Origin: Fusibacter_C sp942493125
Lineage (GTDB): Bacteria; Bacillota; Clostridia; Peptostreptococcales; Acidaminobacteraceae
Direction of reading: 5' to 3'
NCBI GenBank assembly: GCA_942493125.1
Contig: OW818667.1
Location: 2,852,001-2,916,000 of the forward strand
Length of the DNA: 64,000 nucleotides
This document shows, piece after piece, positions 16,965-27,078 of the stretch (position 1 is its first letter; every line of letters starts with the position of its first letter). The position numbers and the translations under genes are program-made. The notes below the pieces were generated by a model. That model ran no database searches. It saw only the letters and a program-made list of their open reading frames with translations, and was not told the origin of the DNA.

Positions 16965-19900
16965 ATGAGAATCAAATTTAAGAAAGCTCTAAGCATTATG
17001 ATGGCGATCATAATGATCGTTAGCTCTATGGGACTACCAGTGGCGGCAGCGGAAACAGCTGATCCAACTGGTCATGTTATCATCAGTCAGATCTACGGTG
17101 GCGGTAGTAATAGTGGCGCGCCATATACACACGACTTTGTAGAATTGTATAATCCGACAAATGCTCAAATTGATTTATCAGGATTTTCGATTCAACAAAC
17201 GAGTGCAGCGGGATCTTTCACTACAAACAAAGTCGATTTAACGGGTACCATTGAGCCAAATGGCTATTATTTGATTCAACTTGCGGGAGGTAGCGTCGGC
17301 GTACCACTTCCATCGGTAGCAATAATTGGAAATATTGCTATGGGTGCATCATCTGGAAAAGTAGCCCTAGTAAAGAATACTGAATTTATTTCAGGACTTT
17401 TAGATGAAGATGTCATTGATTTTGTTGGTTTTGGTTCATCAGCAAACGCATATGAAGGAACAGCAGCAGCACCTGCACCGTCTAACTCGCTATCAATCAT
17501 TCGCAAATCAGTCGGTGTGGACACAAACAATAACGGTGCAGACTTTATAACGTCAACGCCAAATCCAAGAAACGGAATACCAGCAGCTGTGACAAAGTGT
17601 GCGGAAGTTACGGCAAACGTCGCATCTGGTGTCGTATTACCGGATACGGACGTAACCTTTTCGACAAGTACTGAAGGTGCTCAAATTGAGTACAATACGT
17701 TCTCACCTGAATCTGCTGAATGGACAACGAGTTCAGTAATTAAAATTACTGTAGATACAACAGTTTACACACGCGCAGTAAAGGCAGGCCTTGATAATGG
17801 TGATGTGAAGACGTTTACTTATACCGTCAACACAGCTGCACCTGGAACTGTTCTAAACGCTAAAGATGCAGCACTAAATACTGAAAATGTCTATGTGAAA
17901 GGAATTGTATCTTATTTTTATAATAGGAACGTCTATATACAAGATAGCACAGGCGCAATATGCCTTTTCTTGAAAGCAAATGCCACAAAAGTAAAAGTTG
18001 GCGATGAAGTCATCGCTCTAGGTAAGAGAGAGAACTACGGCAATTTAATCGAACTTACAAATGTAAATGAAACCGTCTTAAAAGTGCTCTCATCAGGCAA
18101 TGCAATACCTGATCGAGGCACAGCAACACTATCTGAACTTAAAGCAACACCACTAGGCAAAACATCTGGCTTTGATCATATGTGTGAAATCATTAAAATC
18201 AGTGGTGTGACATTAACGAGCACGACATTGTTAACACAAGCTGGTGAAACGCTCGAGATAAATCCAGCAGTAAATTTAGTGGATTTCCCTGGGATCGTTG
18301 CTGGTGATGTGATCGATGCAACGATTCGGATGTATGATAATAACGGCACATTAAGAGCCGCTGTGACAGCGATGAGTAAAGCTGAGAATACAAATCAACT
18401 TTTCTTAAATGTAAGCCATACATCTGCGGATGCAATTAGTGGCGCAACTTTAACGCTTACTAGCAATGATGAAACCGCAAAAATTTATTACACTTTAGAT
18501 GGTTCCAACCCTACAGAAGCAAGCACACTGTACACAGGTGCTGTAAAAATTGTCGGCGCAATTGGTGAAACAATCACTTTAAAAGCAATCGCAAAAGCTG
18601 AAGGTAAAATAGATAGTGCGGTCTTAACAGAAGCTTATAAAATCAAGGACCCAACCGTTGTTCCTACCATTAAAGACGTACTAGCGCTCCCGACTGGAAC
18701 AGCCAATGTAGAAGTCAAAGGAACACTCGCATATTTCGCTACAAGTTACAGTAATCCAGTCATTCAACAGGTAGTTGATGGCAAAACATATGCACTTTAT
18801 GTATTTGGATCTGCACCGTCAGGCGCGAAAATTGGTGACGAAGTCAAATTCACAGGCACTTATACCATCAGATATGGTCAGCCACAAATAACGCCGACAT
18901 CATCTTCGCTCATAGGAGCAGGAACGGCGCAAGTGGCAAAAGAAATGACTATTGCTGAACTTATTGCGAACGGACCTACGATGCTAGGTCAACTTGTTAA
19001 GGTCAAAAATGTGACGTTGGGCACTTTGAATACTGGTGGTAGCACGCCAATTACTGATGCCACAGGCACCATAAACATTTACAAACCAACAGCTTATCCC
19101 GTTCAAGTTGTAGCAGGCGACATCGTAGATATCTATGCGATGGTAGCTATAAACAATACAACCATCCAGCTGTATACTGGAACTAAGGAAGCGAATGGTT
19201 TTAACATTTATGACGTTGTAAATGATACGAAACCACCACTCTTAACATTAAGAGACAGCTACTTGGACGCGAAACCGACTCAAGATTATACACTAGCAGT
19301 CAGTGCGGAAGACAATAAGGGCATCAAAGATGTCAAAATCACTTATAAAATAGGTGAGACGACTGTCAGCAATCAGTTGATGGCTTATGAACCTACAAAC
19401 AATGAGTATCGCTTCACAATACCAGGTAGTGAAATTTTGGCATCCGTTGAATCATTTACTTTTACGATTGCTGCAACAGATGTAACCGATCTTGTGACAA
19501 CTAGCACGACTAAAACGATAGTCATAGACAATCTGCCACAAATCGCATCAGTTACACCTGCAAGAAATGGTAGCACAGGTGAAAACAAATCGCCATTAAT
19601 TTCTGTTAACCTCAAAAACGCTGGCGTCAATCCAGTGGTGAAATTGACACTTAAAAAAGATGGCGTTACACTAGTTGACAATCAAGATATGACAATTGGC
19701 GAACCAAATGTCACTTATAATTATCAGACAGGCACACTCGTCGATGGCACGTACAGTGCTACAGTCACTGTGATGCGCGCAGATTTACAAAGCGCAACGA
19801 CAACTTGGACATTTGTAGTCGGAACACCTGCCTATAAAGCCTATTTTGGTCAGCTTCATGGCCATACTGCTGAATACTCGGACGGTTCTGGAACGCTCGC

Positions 19901-22900
19901 GGATGGTCTCAATTATCTCAAAAGCATCACATCGAGTGACAATGTAGACTTTGTATCCTTCACAGATCACTCTAACTATTTTGATACGACAACAGCCGCA
20001 AATGCTGCGGATGCAATGAATGACAAATCATTGATGACAGCGACAAGCCTTGAAAAATGGAACACGTATGTCAATACAATGACATCTTTCAACCAAGAAA
20101 ATGCAGGCTCAAAAGTAGCTATGCCAGGTTATGAGATGACTTGGTCAGGTGGCCCTGGTCATATAAACACCTTTAACTCAGTTGGTCTCGTCAGCCGAAA
20201 CAACACTACTTTAAATAACAAAACAGCTGACTCTGGACTAAAGGCTTATTACAACACACTGATCAAAAACACAGATCCACTTGCCAACTTATCGCAATTT
20301 AACCATCCAGGTTCCACTTTTGGTACCTTTGCAGATTTTGCTTATTGGTCACCATCGTATGACAACAAGATGGTCGCTGTGGAAATCGGAAATGGTGAAG
20401 GCGCAATTGGTTCAGGTGGCTATTTCCCAAGCTACACAGAATATACAAAAGCACTTGATAAAGGCTGGCATGTTGCACCAACGAATAACCAAGATAACCA
20501 TAAAGGCCGTTGGGGAAATGCAAACACTGCTAGAACCGTCATCATTGCAGATGAATTTAGTACAACAGGCATGCTCGAAGGTTTGAAAAACATGTCCGTA
20601 TATGCGACAGAAGATAAAAACATCAATATCGACTATACGGTAAACGATTTGATCATGGGCAGCATCATTTCTACAGTTCCAACGGAATCGCTTAAGTTTA
20701 TCGTCAACGTCACGGATCCGGATGCCGATGATGTCAACTCCAAAGTCGAAATCATTACAAACAGTGGCAGAATTGCTTCAAGTAAGACATTCACTAGTAA
20801 TGTTGCTGAGTGGAGCTTTGAGCTTCCTTCTGTACAAGGTTATTATTATGTGCGCGTTACGCAAGCGGATAAAAACATAGCAGTAACTGCACCAATTTGG
20901 GTGGGTCAAGCACCACTAGTAGGCATCAGTTCATTTGCCACTACGACAAAACTTCCCGTTACCAATGAGGCAATCAATCTTACAACCACGATGTTCAATA
21001 ACGAAACAAGCTCAGCTACTGTAAAATCTATTGAGTATTCAATTGGTGGCCAAATTATCAAAACTGAAAACGTAGAGAGTCCGCTTGTTTCTACTGGAAC
21101 CTACACGCATACAGTGCAATATACACCAGTAGCTGCTGGTAAAGTCGTAATCACTGCCACAGCAACAATTATGTTAGGTGATCAGCTTAAAACATTCACA
21201 CAAAACTTGGATATCAATGTCCGAGATAGTGAAAAACTCATTTATGTAGGCATTGATGCAAGCCACTTTAATGAATATGTTGCTGGAAATTACAAAGACA
21301 GCATGGGCAACTTTGCCAACATGGCTGTTGAGTCAGATGTTCGCGTGATTGAACTAAAAACAAGCGAAGAACTGATTGCTGCGACCCAAAATCCGAAATT
21401 CAAAATGATCATTTTAACACCACCAACACGTCGTAATGGCAACAACTTCCTACTCAATTACAGAAGTTACTCCGATGCAGAAATTGCAGCTATCAAAGCG
21501 TTTTCTGAATTGGGAAATACAGTGATCATAACCGGTTGGGGCGATTATTATGAAAGTTATACGAAATATTCTGATGGCACTGCACATACACTTCCAGTAG
21601 GGGAGCACATGTCAGCGCAACAAAACAAACTGCTCGATGCATTGGGTTCAAGTTTGAGAGTTTCAGATGATGAAGTCAAAGATGATGTTACCAATCAAGG
21701 ACAAGCACAGCGTCTCCATTTAAAAGAATACAATCTCGACAACGCATTTTTAGAATCTGTTAAGCCACTAGAGCAAGTATATTCAAGTTATGCGGGTTCT
21801 ACAATTTATGCAGTAGGCGCAGACAAGTTGCCAACAGCGGCGTTACCAGCAACAGTAAGTCCGATGGTCTATGCGTTTGCAACAGGTTATTCTTCAGATG
21901 ATGATAAAGATGGCACGACAGGAATAACTGGCGTGGCAGTGCCTAAGTATTCTGATAAATACATGGTCATCGCATCAGAGACCATAACGCATAGCACTGG
22001 AAAAATGGGAACCGTTATTGTTGCAGGTGCAGCGTTCATGAGTAACTTTGAGATTCAGGTAACAATGGACAGTTATGCGACACCAGCATACAGCAACTAT
22101 ACAATTCTTGAAAATGTCATTCGCTTCGTAAACCCTGTGGTGATCACGAAAATTGCAGATGTACAAGCAGCTAAAGAAGGTCAAACCTTTACCATTCAAG
22201 GTATTGTCACTTCAAATGCTTCTGGTTTCGACAAAGAAACAGCCTTCTTTGACTGTATCTACGTTCAAGATGAAACAGCAGGTATTAATGCATTCCCTGT
22301 TGCAGGCGTTGTCAAAGCCGGACAAACAGTAGAAATCACCGGTGTGACAAGCTCTTACAATGGCGAGCGTCAAATCGCTGTCGAGAAAGTAACCATCATT
22401 GATGAAACGATAAAAGCATTGCCTGCGGCTAAAGTCATAACAACTGCTGAGGCAGCTGGCGCAATGTATTTAGGTAGCCTTGTAAAAGTTTCTGGAACAA
22501 TTACAAATCTCGTGTATGCCAACAATGTCATCGAAAGCATCTTTGTAAAAGATAGCAGTGGGACGGCAAGTAGAGTCTTTATCGATGGTTATATAACGCA
22601 AAATAAAGTGATTGCAAATCTTGCAGTGGGCAATAAAATTACGGCAACTGGCCTTTCTTCGTATGATACTGAAGGTGCAAGAATTAGAATTCGCGACCGC
22701 GCAGATGTTGTCTGTACAGCCGTAACAGATTCAGATGATACGACACCTGATGCGCCAAAGCCAGGCAATTCAAAACCAAATGGATCCGTTGAAAATAATG
22801 AAAATTCTAAAGTTGTCGTTAAAACGTTTACAGTAAGTAACATGACACAAGAGAATGGTCAAATTTCAGCACCGGTCAGTAAAGAAAATGTCAATCAGAT

Positions 22901-23996
22901 GGTGGATCAATTATTGTTATCGGATGTAAAAGGTAAGTTAGCAGTGCTTCAGTTCAAAGCTGAGACAAATTCGATTGAAACCGATGTAACCTTTGTCATG
23001 GATCGGTCTGCATTTAACCAAATCGCTACAGAAACAGATGCAAGTGTACAATTTAGCACAGGCATTGGTAGCATCCAGTTAGATCGCAAAACAGTTGAAA
23101 GTATCAATTCGCAAGGTGGCAGCTCAGATGTCAATATCAACCTTGTTAAAGTAGATCCACAAACGCTGTCTACTGAGATGAAAAATGTTATTGGCGATAG
23201 ACCTGTGTACGACTTCACGATATCCTCTGGTGATCAAGACATCACTTCATTTGGATCTGGCAAAGTCACTGTAAGCTTGCCATATGAATTGAAGCCAGGT
23301 GAAAGGGCAAATTCAGTCGTTATCTATTATGTTGACGCAAGTGGACAGTTACAAACGGTTCGTGGCAACTATAACAAAACTACGAAGATGGTTGAATTCA
23401 AGACCTCACACTTCTCAAGTTATATGATCGGTTACGGCGCAGTGAATTTCAAAGATGTTCACGATACGAATTGGTTTTATGATTCAGTGTCTTACGTAGC
23501 GGCACGTAATATAGCCGCAGGTACAGGTCCTGAAATGTTTAGTCCAACGCAAAATATCACGCGCGGTCAATTCCTAGTGATGATGATGAATGCATATGGT
23601 ATAACGCTAGATGCAAATGCTCATACTAAAGCAAATTTTGCAGATGCGGGAAACACATACTATACAGCATATCTAGCGACTGCAAAAGAACTAGGTCTTA
23701 CAGGTGGTAAAGGCGATAACTTGTTTGCGCCAGACGCGTTGATCAGCAGACAAGATATGTTTACGATGCTCTATAAAGCTTTAGAGATGGTAAATGAACT
23801 ACCTGAGCTTACTGACGTAAGAAACGTAAGTGAGTTCAGTGATTTCAGCTCCGTAGCATCTTATGCGAAAGTTTCTATGGAAGCTTTGGTTGAGGGTGGC
23901 TTTGTATCAGGTAAAAACAATAAGCTTGATCCAAATGGCTTAGCGACAAGAGCTCAGATGGCACAAATTCTCTACAATTTACTCATGCTGGAATAA
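16965..23996 (+). CDS. giant S-layer-anchored PHP-domain surface protein
   Basis: A 2343-residue secreted modular protein. A signal peptide ends near VAAAE at about 29. Then come a lamin-tail-type domain (about 35-170, opening VIISQIYGGGSNSGAPYTHD), a chitobiase C-terminal-like repeat (about 205-290), an OB-fold (about 293-380), a second chitobiase-like repeat (about 480-555), further OB-fold modules (about 563-755), Ig-like modules (about 758-950), and a PHP metallohydrolase domain (about 956-1240; GQLHGHTAEYSDGS, FTDHSNYF). After that follow a CARDB-like segment, a glutamine-amidotransferase-like fold (about 1425-1720), two more OB-folds (about 1725-1925), an unassigned domain, and three SLH repeats (about 2160-2343) that bind secondary wall polymer. 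Together these suggest a cell-wall-bound phosphoesterase or nuclease; the substrate is unknown. Confidence 0.88.
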   Translation: MRIKFKKALSIMMAIIMIVSSMGLPVAAAETADPTGHVIISQIYGGGSNSGAPYTHDFVELYNPTNAQIDLSGFSIQQTSAAGSFTTNKVDLTGTIEPNGYYLIQLAGGSVGVPLPSVAIIGNIAMGASSGKVALVKNTEFISGLLDEDVIDFVGFGSSANAYEGTAAAPAPSNSLSIIRKSVGVDTNNNGADFITSTPNPRNGIPAAVTKCAEVTANVASGVVLPDTDVTFSTSTEGAQIEYNTFSPESAEWTTSSVIKITVDTTVYTRAVKAGLDNGDVKTFTYTVNTAAPGTVLNAKDAALNTENVYVKGIVSYFYNRNVYIQDSTGAICLFLKANATKVKVGDEVIALGKRENYGNLIELTNVNETVLKVLSSGNAIPDRGTATLSELKATPLGKTSGFDHMCEIIKISGVTLTSTTLLTQAGETLEINPAVNLVDFPGIVAGDVIDATIRMYDNNGTLRAAVTAMSKAENTNQLFLNVSHTSADAISGATLTLTSNDETAKIYYTLDGSNPTEASTLYTGAVKIVGAIGETITLKAIAKAEGKIDSAVLTEAYKIKDPTVVPTIKDVLALPTGTANVEVKGTLAYFATSYSNPVIQQVVDGKTYALYVFGSAPSGAKIGDEVKFTGTYTIRYGQPQITPTSSSLIGAGTAQVAKEMTIAELIANGPTMLGQLVKVKNVTLGTLNTGGSTPITDATGTINIYKPTAYPVQVVAGDIVDIYAMVAINNTTIQLYTGTKEANGFNIYDVVNDTKPPLLTLRDSYLDAKPTQDYTLAVSAEDNKGIKDVKITYKIGETTVSNQLMAYEPTNNEYRFTIPGSEILASVESFTFTIAATDVTDLVTTSTTKTIVIDNLPQIASVTPARNGSTGENKSPLISVNLKNAGVNPVVKLTLKKDGVTLVDNQDMTIGEPNVTYNYQTGTLVDGTYSATVTVMRADLQSATTTWTFVVGTPAYKAYFGQLHGHTAEYSDGSGTLADGLNYLKSITSSDNVDFVSFTDHSNYFDTTTAANAADAMNDKSLMTATSLEKWNTYVNTMTSFNQENAGSKVAMPGYEMTWSGGPGHINTFNSVGLVSRNNTTLNNKTADSGLKAYYNTLIKNTDPLANLSQFNHPGSTFGTFADFAYWSPSYDNKMVAVEIGNGEGAIGSGGYFPSYTEYTKALDKGWHVAPTNNQDNHKGRWGNANTARTVIIADEFSTTGMLEGLKNMSVYATEDKNINIDYTVNDLIMGSIISTVPTESLKFIVNVTDPDADDVNSKVEIITNSGRIASSKTFTSNVAEWSFELPSVQGYYYVRVTQADKNIAVTAPIWVGQAPLVGISSFATTTKLPVTNEAINLTTTMFNNETSSATVKSIEYSIGGQIIKTENVESPLVSTGTYTHTVQYTPVAAGKVVITATATIMLGDQLKTFTQNLDINVRDSEKLIYVGIDASHFNEYVAGNYKDSMGNFANMAVESDVRVIELKTSEELIAATQNPKFKMIILTPPTRRNGNNFLLNYRSYSDAEIAAIKAFSELGNTVIITGWGDYYESYTKYSDGTAHTLPVGEHMSAQQNKLLDALGSSLRVSDDEVKDDVTNQGQAQRLHLKEYNLDNAFLESVKPLEQVYSSYAGSTIYAVGADKLPTAALPATVSPMVYAFATGYSSDDDKDGTTGITGVAVPKYSDKYMVIASETITHSTGKMGTVIVAGAAFMSNFEIQVTMDSYATPAYSNYTILENVIRFVNPVVITKIADVQAAKEGQTFTIQGIVTSNASGFDKETAFFDCIYVQDETAGINAFPVAGVVKAGQTVEITGVTSSYNGERQIAVEKVTIIDETIKALPAAKVITTAEAAGAMYLGSLVKVSGTITNLVYANNVIESIFVKDSSGTASRVFIDGYITQNKVIANLAVGNKITATGLSSYDTEGARIRIRDRADVVCTAVTDSDDTTPDAPKPGNSKPNGSVENNENSKVVVKTFTVSNMTQENGQISAPVSKENVNQMVDQLLLSDVKGKLAVLQFKAETNSIETDVTFVMDRSAFNQIATETDASVQFSTGIGSIQLDRKTVESINSQGGSSDVNINLVKVDPQTLSTEMKNVIGDRPVYDFTISSGDQDITSFGSGKVTVSLPYELKPGERANSVVIYYVDASGQLQTVRGNYNKTTKMVEFKTSHFSSYMIGYGAVNFKDVHDTNWFYDSVSYVAARNIAAGTGPEMFSPTQNITRGQFLVMMMNAYGITLDANAHTKANFADAGNTYYTAYLATAKELGLTGGKGDNLFAPDALISRQDMFTMLYKALEMVNELPELTDVRNVSEFSDFSSVASYAKVSMEALVEGGFVSGKNNKLDPNGLATRAQMAQILYNLLMLE

Positions 23997-24014
23997 AAGC
24001 TGGCATTCCCCCTG

Positions 24015-24053
24015 AAAGCCCGTGTTCACTTATGTGAATTCGGGCTTTTTTTG
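24015..24053 (+). terminator. terminator of the S-layer protein gene
   Basis: AAAGCCCG pairs with CGGGCTTT, with an inner TTCAC/GTGAA stem, followed by seven T. Confidence 0.85.
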
Positions 24054-24177
24054 TTACAATCAGATATGTAAATAACATACAATTTTAATACTATTCGCCT
24101 ATCATATTAATTTATAATGGTGATATACTGTAAATAATATGGAAAAACAAAATTTGACGTCAGAAGAGGAGGATTCA

Positions 24178-24741
24178 ATGCGCAATAAAAGAACATACAT
24201 AATTGGTTCGATGGTCATTATTATTTTACTCGTCGGCTTATTTTCGTTTCGCACTTATAAATCAACCGATGAACAAGAAGTTGAAAATACGATTACAGAA
24301 TTTTTTAGTGCTTTTTATACAGTGACCCCAGATACGATTGATTTAATGATATCCAGCAGTACAGGTGTAAATGGTGAAAATCAGGGTGTTGTCGATTATG
24401 GAAGCTTTGCGAAATCAACTTATGATGGCTTATATACAAAAAACTTTTATAAGACATTTTTAGTTGGCGACCGGTATATGATCATGGCCCCACAGATAGC
24501 CAGTGACAATAATCTCACCATCTCATTCAAAGGCATAAATTTGACATCGATCGAATCGAATGACAATGATAAGTATTATGACTTTACTGTGGAAATAGTA
24601 GTAAAGGATAACGTTACTGGGACAGAAGAAATACTGGTCAACAAAGGACAAGTAAGCGTCAAGCAAGACTTCTTCAAATATAAATTGCATGCGATCAAGT
24701 TTTTTGAAGACAAGCTCGTGCGGTATTTATATGAAAAATAA
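24178..24741 (+). CDS. membrane-anchored protein of unknown function
   Basis: A 187-residue protein with one N-terminal membrane segment (about residues 7-24) and an extracytoplasmic domain of about 160 residues. The domain begins with a helix (TDEQEVENTITEFFSAFYTV) and continues with alternating beta strands, a pattern like NTF2-type or SnoaL-like folds; that resemblance is loose. I do not recognise a family. The ATG at 24178 has AGAGGAGG upstream; the in-frame ATG at 24139 has no ribosome site. It overlaps the next gene by 11 bp and starts a run of six or seven small envelope proteins. Confidence 0.7.
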   Translation: MRNKRTYIIGSMVIIILLVGLFSFRTYKSTDEQEVENTITEFFSAFYTVTPDTIDLMISSSTGVNGENQGVVDYGSFAKSTYDGLYTKNFYKTFLVGDRYMIMAPQIASDNNLTISFKGINLTSIESNDNDKYYDFTVEIVVKDNVTGTEEILVNKGQVSVKQDFFKYKLHAIKFFEDKLVRYLYEK

Positions 24742-25276
24742 AAGTCTTACCGTAGTCATGAAACTATTTGTGATCGTTATTTTAGTCGTTCTAGTGGGTG
24801 TTTCTGCAGAAAATAATTTAATGAGTCGAAATTCTGGACTGGATGTGGTTAAAGAGTATGAAACGAAGTCCTCTAATGAGGTGACATCACCACTTAAAGA
24901 AATGGACATTAACAATAAAAACGTAAAAATAGCCGTAGTTGGCAAAGCCCAAATAGCGGAAGATAAAAACAATAAGAGCACTGAGTTATTAAATCCTAAG
25001 CAAAGATATCAATTTATTGGTGACTATAAATTCAATGATTACATAATTAATTTTAATGATGAGAATCCTTTAATCTCGACAGAGTTGCAACTTGATGGTA
25101 AGTGGTGTATTTATGCTTCAGCGATAGCTGAGACAACAACTCTTATAAATGGCACACATTATTTCTTAGGTGTCACTGTTATGCATGATAAGGACTACAA
25201 TATTGAGAGCTTGAGTTTCAATATTTTTAATACGGACAAATCCTTGGTTGGGCAATATACTTTTAAAATGAATTAG
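24731..25276 (+). CDS. secreted or anchored protein of unknown function
   Basis: A 181-residue protein with an N-terminal hydrophobic segment (about residues 10-27, LFVIVILVVLVGVSA) that could be a signal peptide or an anchor. The rest is soluble and beta-rich (QFIGDYKFNDYIINFNDENP, LQLDGKWCIYASAIAET). No recognised domain. It overlaps the preceding gene by 11 bp (ATG inside the codons for its last residues), which implies coupling. The same ORF extends upstream to 24689, but that part lies inside the preceding gene and has no ribosome site. Confidence 0.65.
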   Translation: MKNKSLTVVMKLFVIVILVVLVGVSAENNLMSRNSGLDVVKEYETKSSNEVTSPLKEMDINNKNVKIAVVGKAQIAEDKNNKSTELLNPKQRYQFIGDYKFNDYIINFNDENPLISTELQLDGKWCIYASAIAETTTLINGTHYFLGVTVMHDKDYNIESLSFNIFNTDKSLVGQYTFKMN

Positions 25277-25287
25277 GAGGCGTTTCT

Positions 25288-25866
25288 ATGGATTTGTATT
25301 TTGCATTTATCTTAATACTGCCCATTTTATTATTTATAACGGTGAGTTTTTTTGTCGTTAAATGGGTGAAAACGAGACAATTGTTTACGCCTTTAAGCAT
25401 TGGAACCTTCTCAATTATTGTTATCATGACTTTAGTTTTGACTTGGTATTATTATCCTGTCAAAGGCGTTTTAAATAATTCTCAGCCTCAAACTGTGACA
25501 ATTAGTTTTGATAATAAACACGTTGATCTTAATGACAAAGAAGACATCTCTTTGTTATTAAATATCATCAATCATAATATATACATTAGAAATGCATCGG
25601 ACAGTTTGATCGAAAGTGGATTTCCAAGTAAAAACCTATTTAGAATCGATTTGGTTTACGCTGAAGTCGGTCAATATTCTAAAGTGGTTCATTTTTATGT
25701 CCTTAGTAACTTCGATAACGAAAAAGCAGGAAATCTTGAGGAACTGTCAAAAGGAAATCGACTACAAATAAATGAGCAATTTTTCAGAATCAAAGAGCCA
25801 AAGAAATTTAGTGAAGAAATCTATAAGTTAATTGTGCAGTTTGATGCGTTTGAAAATATAAAATAA
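25288..25866 (+). CDS. membrane protein of unknown function
   Basis: A 192-residue protein with two N-terminal membrane segments (about residues 4-26 and 37-55) followed by a soluble extracytoplasmic domain of about 130 residues (VTISFDNKHVDLNDKEDISL). Not recognised. AGGAGG precedes the ATG. It lies 11 bp after the preceding gene and is part of the same run of small envelope genes. Confidence 0.65.
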   Translation: MDLYFAFILILPILLFITVSFFVVKWVKTRQLFTPLSIGTFSIIVIMTLVLTWYYYPVKGVLNNSQPQTVTISFDNKHVDLNDKEDISLLLNIINHNIYIRNASDSLIESGFPSKNLFRIDLVYAEVGQYSKVVHFYVLSNFDNEKAGNLEELSKGNRLQINEQFFRIKEPKKFSEEIYKLIVQFDAFENIK

Positions 25867-25887
25867 TAATAAATGGAGGATTCAGCT

Positions 25888-26079
25888 ATGAAGCATTTCT
25901 TTTGGGGGTTAGGCACGTTGTTTTTTGGGTGGTTTTTTGTATTTACTGGCTCGTATTTGATGGTGCAAGGTAATCTGGAGATGCGATTTTTATGTGCAAT
26001 TGCCTTAGCAATATTATTTGTGGGTGGCGTGATAGCTATTTTGTTGTCAAAATTGATTGAAGAACTGGTGATAAAGTAA
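25888..26079 (+). CDS. small two-helix membrane protein
   Basis: A 63-residue protein made almost wholly of two membrane segments (FWGLGTLFFGWFFVFTGSYL and FLCAIALAILFVGGVIAILL). No family is recognisable at this length. The start at 25888 is preceded by GGAGG at 25875-25879; the upstream in-frame ATG at 25873 overlaps that ribosome site and is unlikely. It lies in the same small-gene run. Confidence 0.6.
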   Translation: MKHFFWGLGTLFFGWFFVFTGSYLMVQGNLEMRFLCAIALAILFVGGVIAILLSKLIEELVIK

Positions 26080-26109
26080 AAAAAGTCATTCATTAGGAGA
26101 TCGTAAATT

Positions 26110-26589
26110 ATGAAAGGGAATTACTTTATTGGAATTTACACGTTTTGGTGTCTGCTGTTTGTCTTGATTAATGAAAGCGTATTCAAAAGCACTTTGCTTC
26201 ATATTGAGTACTTCGGTTTTTTATTTATAGTTCTCAATATAACTGCAATTCTATTCAAATATAATCCGAAGTGGTTTAATAAAGCCAACATTATCATTTT
26301 GTTGATTCTGTTTTCTTCATTTTTGCTACTTCCTCAATATACATACAAAGAGGCGGTTGCTATTGTTTCAAACCTTGACTCTAGCAATACTGAAATAATT
26401 GATAATACCAACGAAAGTTACAGGAATAAAATTGGAACACCTCAGATTTATAGAGCGGATAGTAACTCGTTTTTCATAAAAGGAGATTATTTGATTTATG
26501 TGTTAGATAAAAATAGCAACGCTATTATTTGGTACAAGGTTAGCCCAGAAGATGGGTCGTTTACAGTATATCAAAGGCGGGAAGTATGA
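26110..26589 (+). CDS. membrane protein of unknown function
   Basis: A 159-residue protein with three predicted membrane segments in the first 80 residues (about 5-20, 32-52 and 62-77) and a C-terminal soluble tail of about 75 residues (NKIGTPQIYRADSNSFFIKG). The tail looks like a short beta domain. Not recognised. AGGAG precedes the start. Its stop overlaps the next start by 4 bp (ATGA), so the two are probably coupled. Confidence 0.65.
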   Translation: MKGNYFIGIYTFWCLLFVLINESVFKSTLLHIEYFGFLFIVLNITAILFKYNPKWFNKANIIILLILFSSFLLLPQYTYKEAVAIVSNLDSSNTEIIDNTNESYRNKIGTPQIYRADSNSFFIKGDYLIYVLDKNSNAIIWYKVSPEDGSFTVYQRREV

Positions 26590-27023
26590 AAAACAAAAAA
26601 AGTATTATAGTGCTTGTATGCGTTATAATGGCTTTATTGCTTGCGATTGTAACCACAGAATCAACTGATTTCGATCTTGAATTTGCAGTGGATCAAAATG
26701 AATCTACAATTGAAGCAGAGATTGTAACACTTAAAGGTAAGCTTATAAGATTGCCATTTGACTTTTATTACATAAAAGGTAAGTTATATATCGATGAAAA
26801 AAGTTATAGTGTGGAAAAATTTAAAAAAGAATCATACCAATATAACTTTACTATGGTTTTAATTGATAAAGATGATCAAGAATTCACGTATGGTGATGCG
26901 CGTTTAGTAGGGAACATTGGCGACAATACTGTTCAAAGTATGCATATCGTTATTAGTAAAACGAATATGCATACAGGTTTTACGTTAAGTGAGGATATTA
27001 ACTGTCAAATCGTTAACCGTTAA
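26586..27023 (+). CDS. secreted or anchored small protein of unknown function
   Basis: A 145-residue protein with an N-terminal hydrophobic segment (IIVLVCVIMALLLAIVTT) and a beta-rich soluble part (LIRLPFDFYYIKGKLYIDEK). Similarly organised to its neighbours at 24731 and 26110: short anchor, then a 100-130-residue domain. No family recognised. It overlaps the preceding gene by 4 bp. Confidence 0.65.
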   Translation: MKNKKSIIVLVCVIMALLLAIVTTESTDFDLEFAVDQNESTIEAEIVTLKGKLIRLPFDFYYIKGKLYIDEKSYSVEKFKKESYQYNFTMVLIDKDDQEFTYGDARLVGNIGDNTVQSMHIVISKTNMHTGFTLSEDINCQIVNR

Positions 27024-27078
27024 TTCAGCTGCTTGAGTTAATTCAACAGATTGTTACAGTCAAACAGGAGGAACTAGA

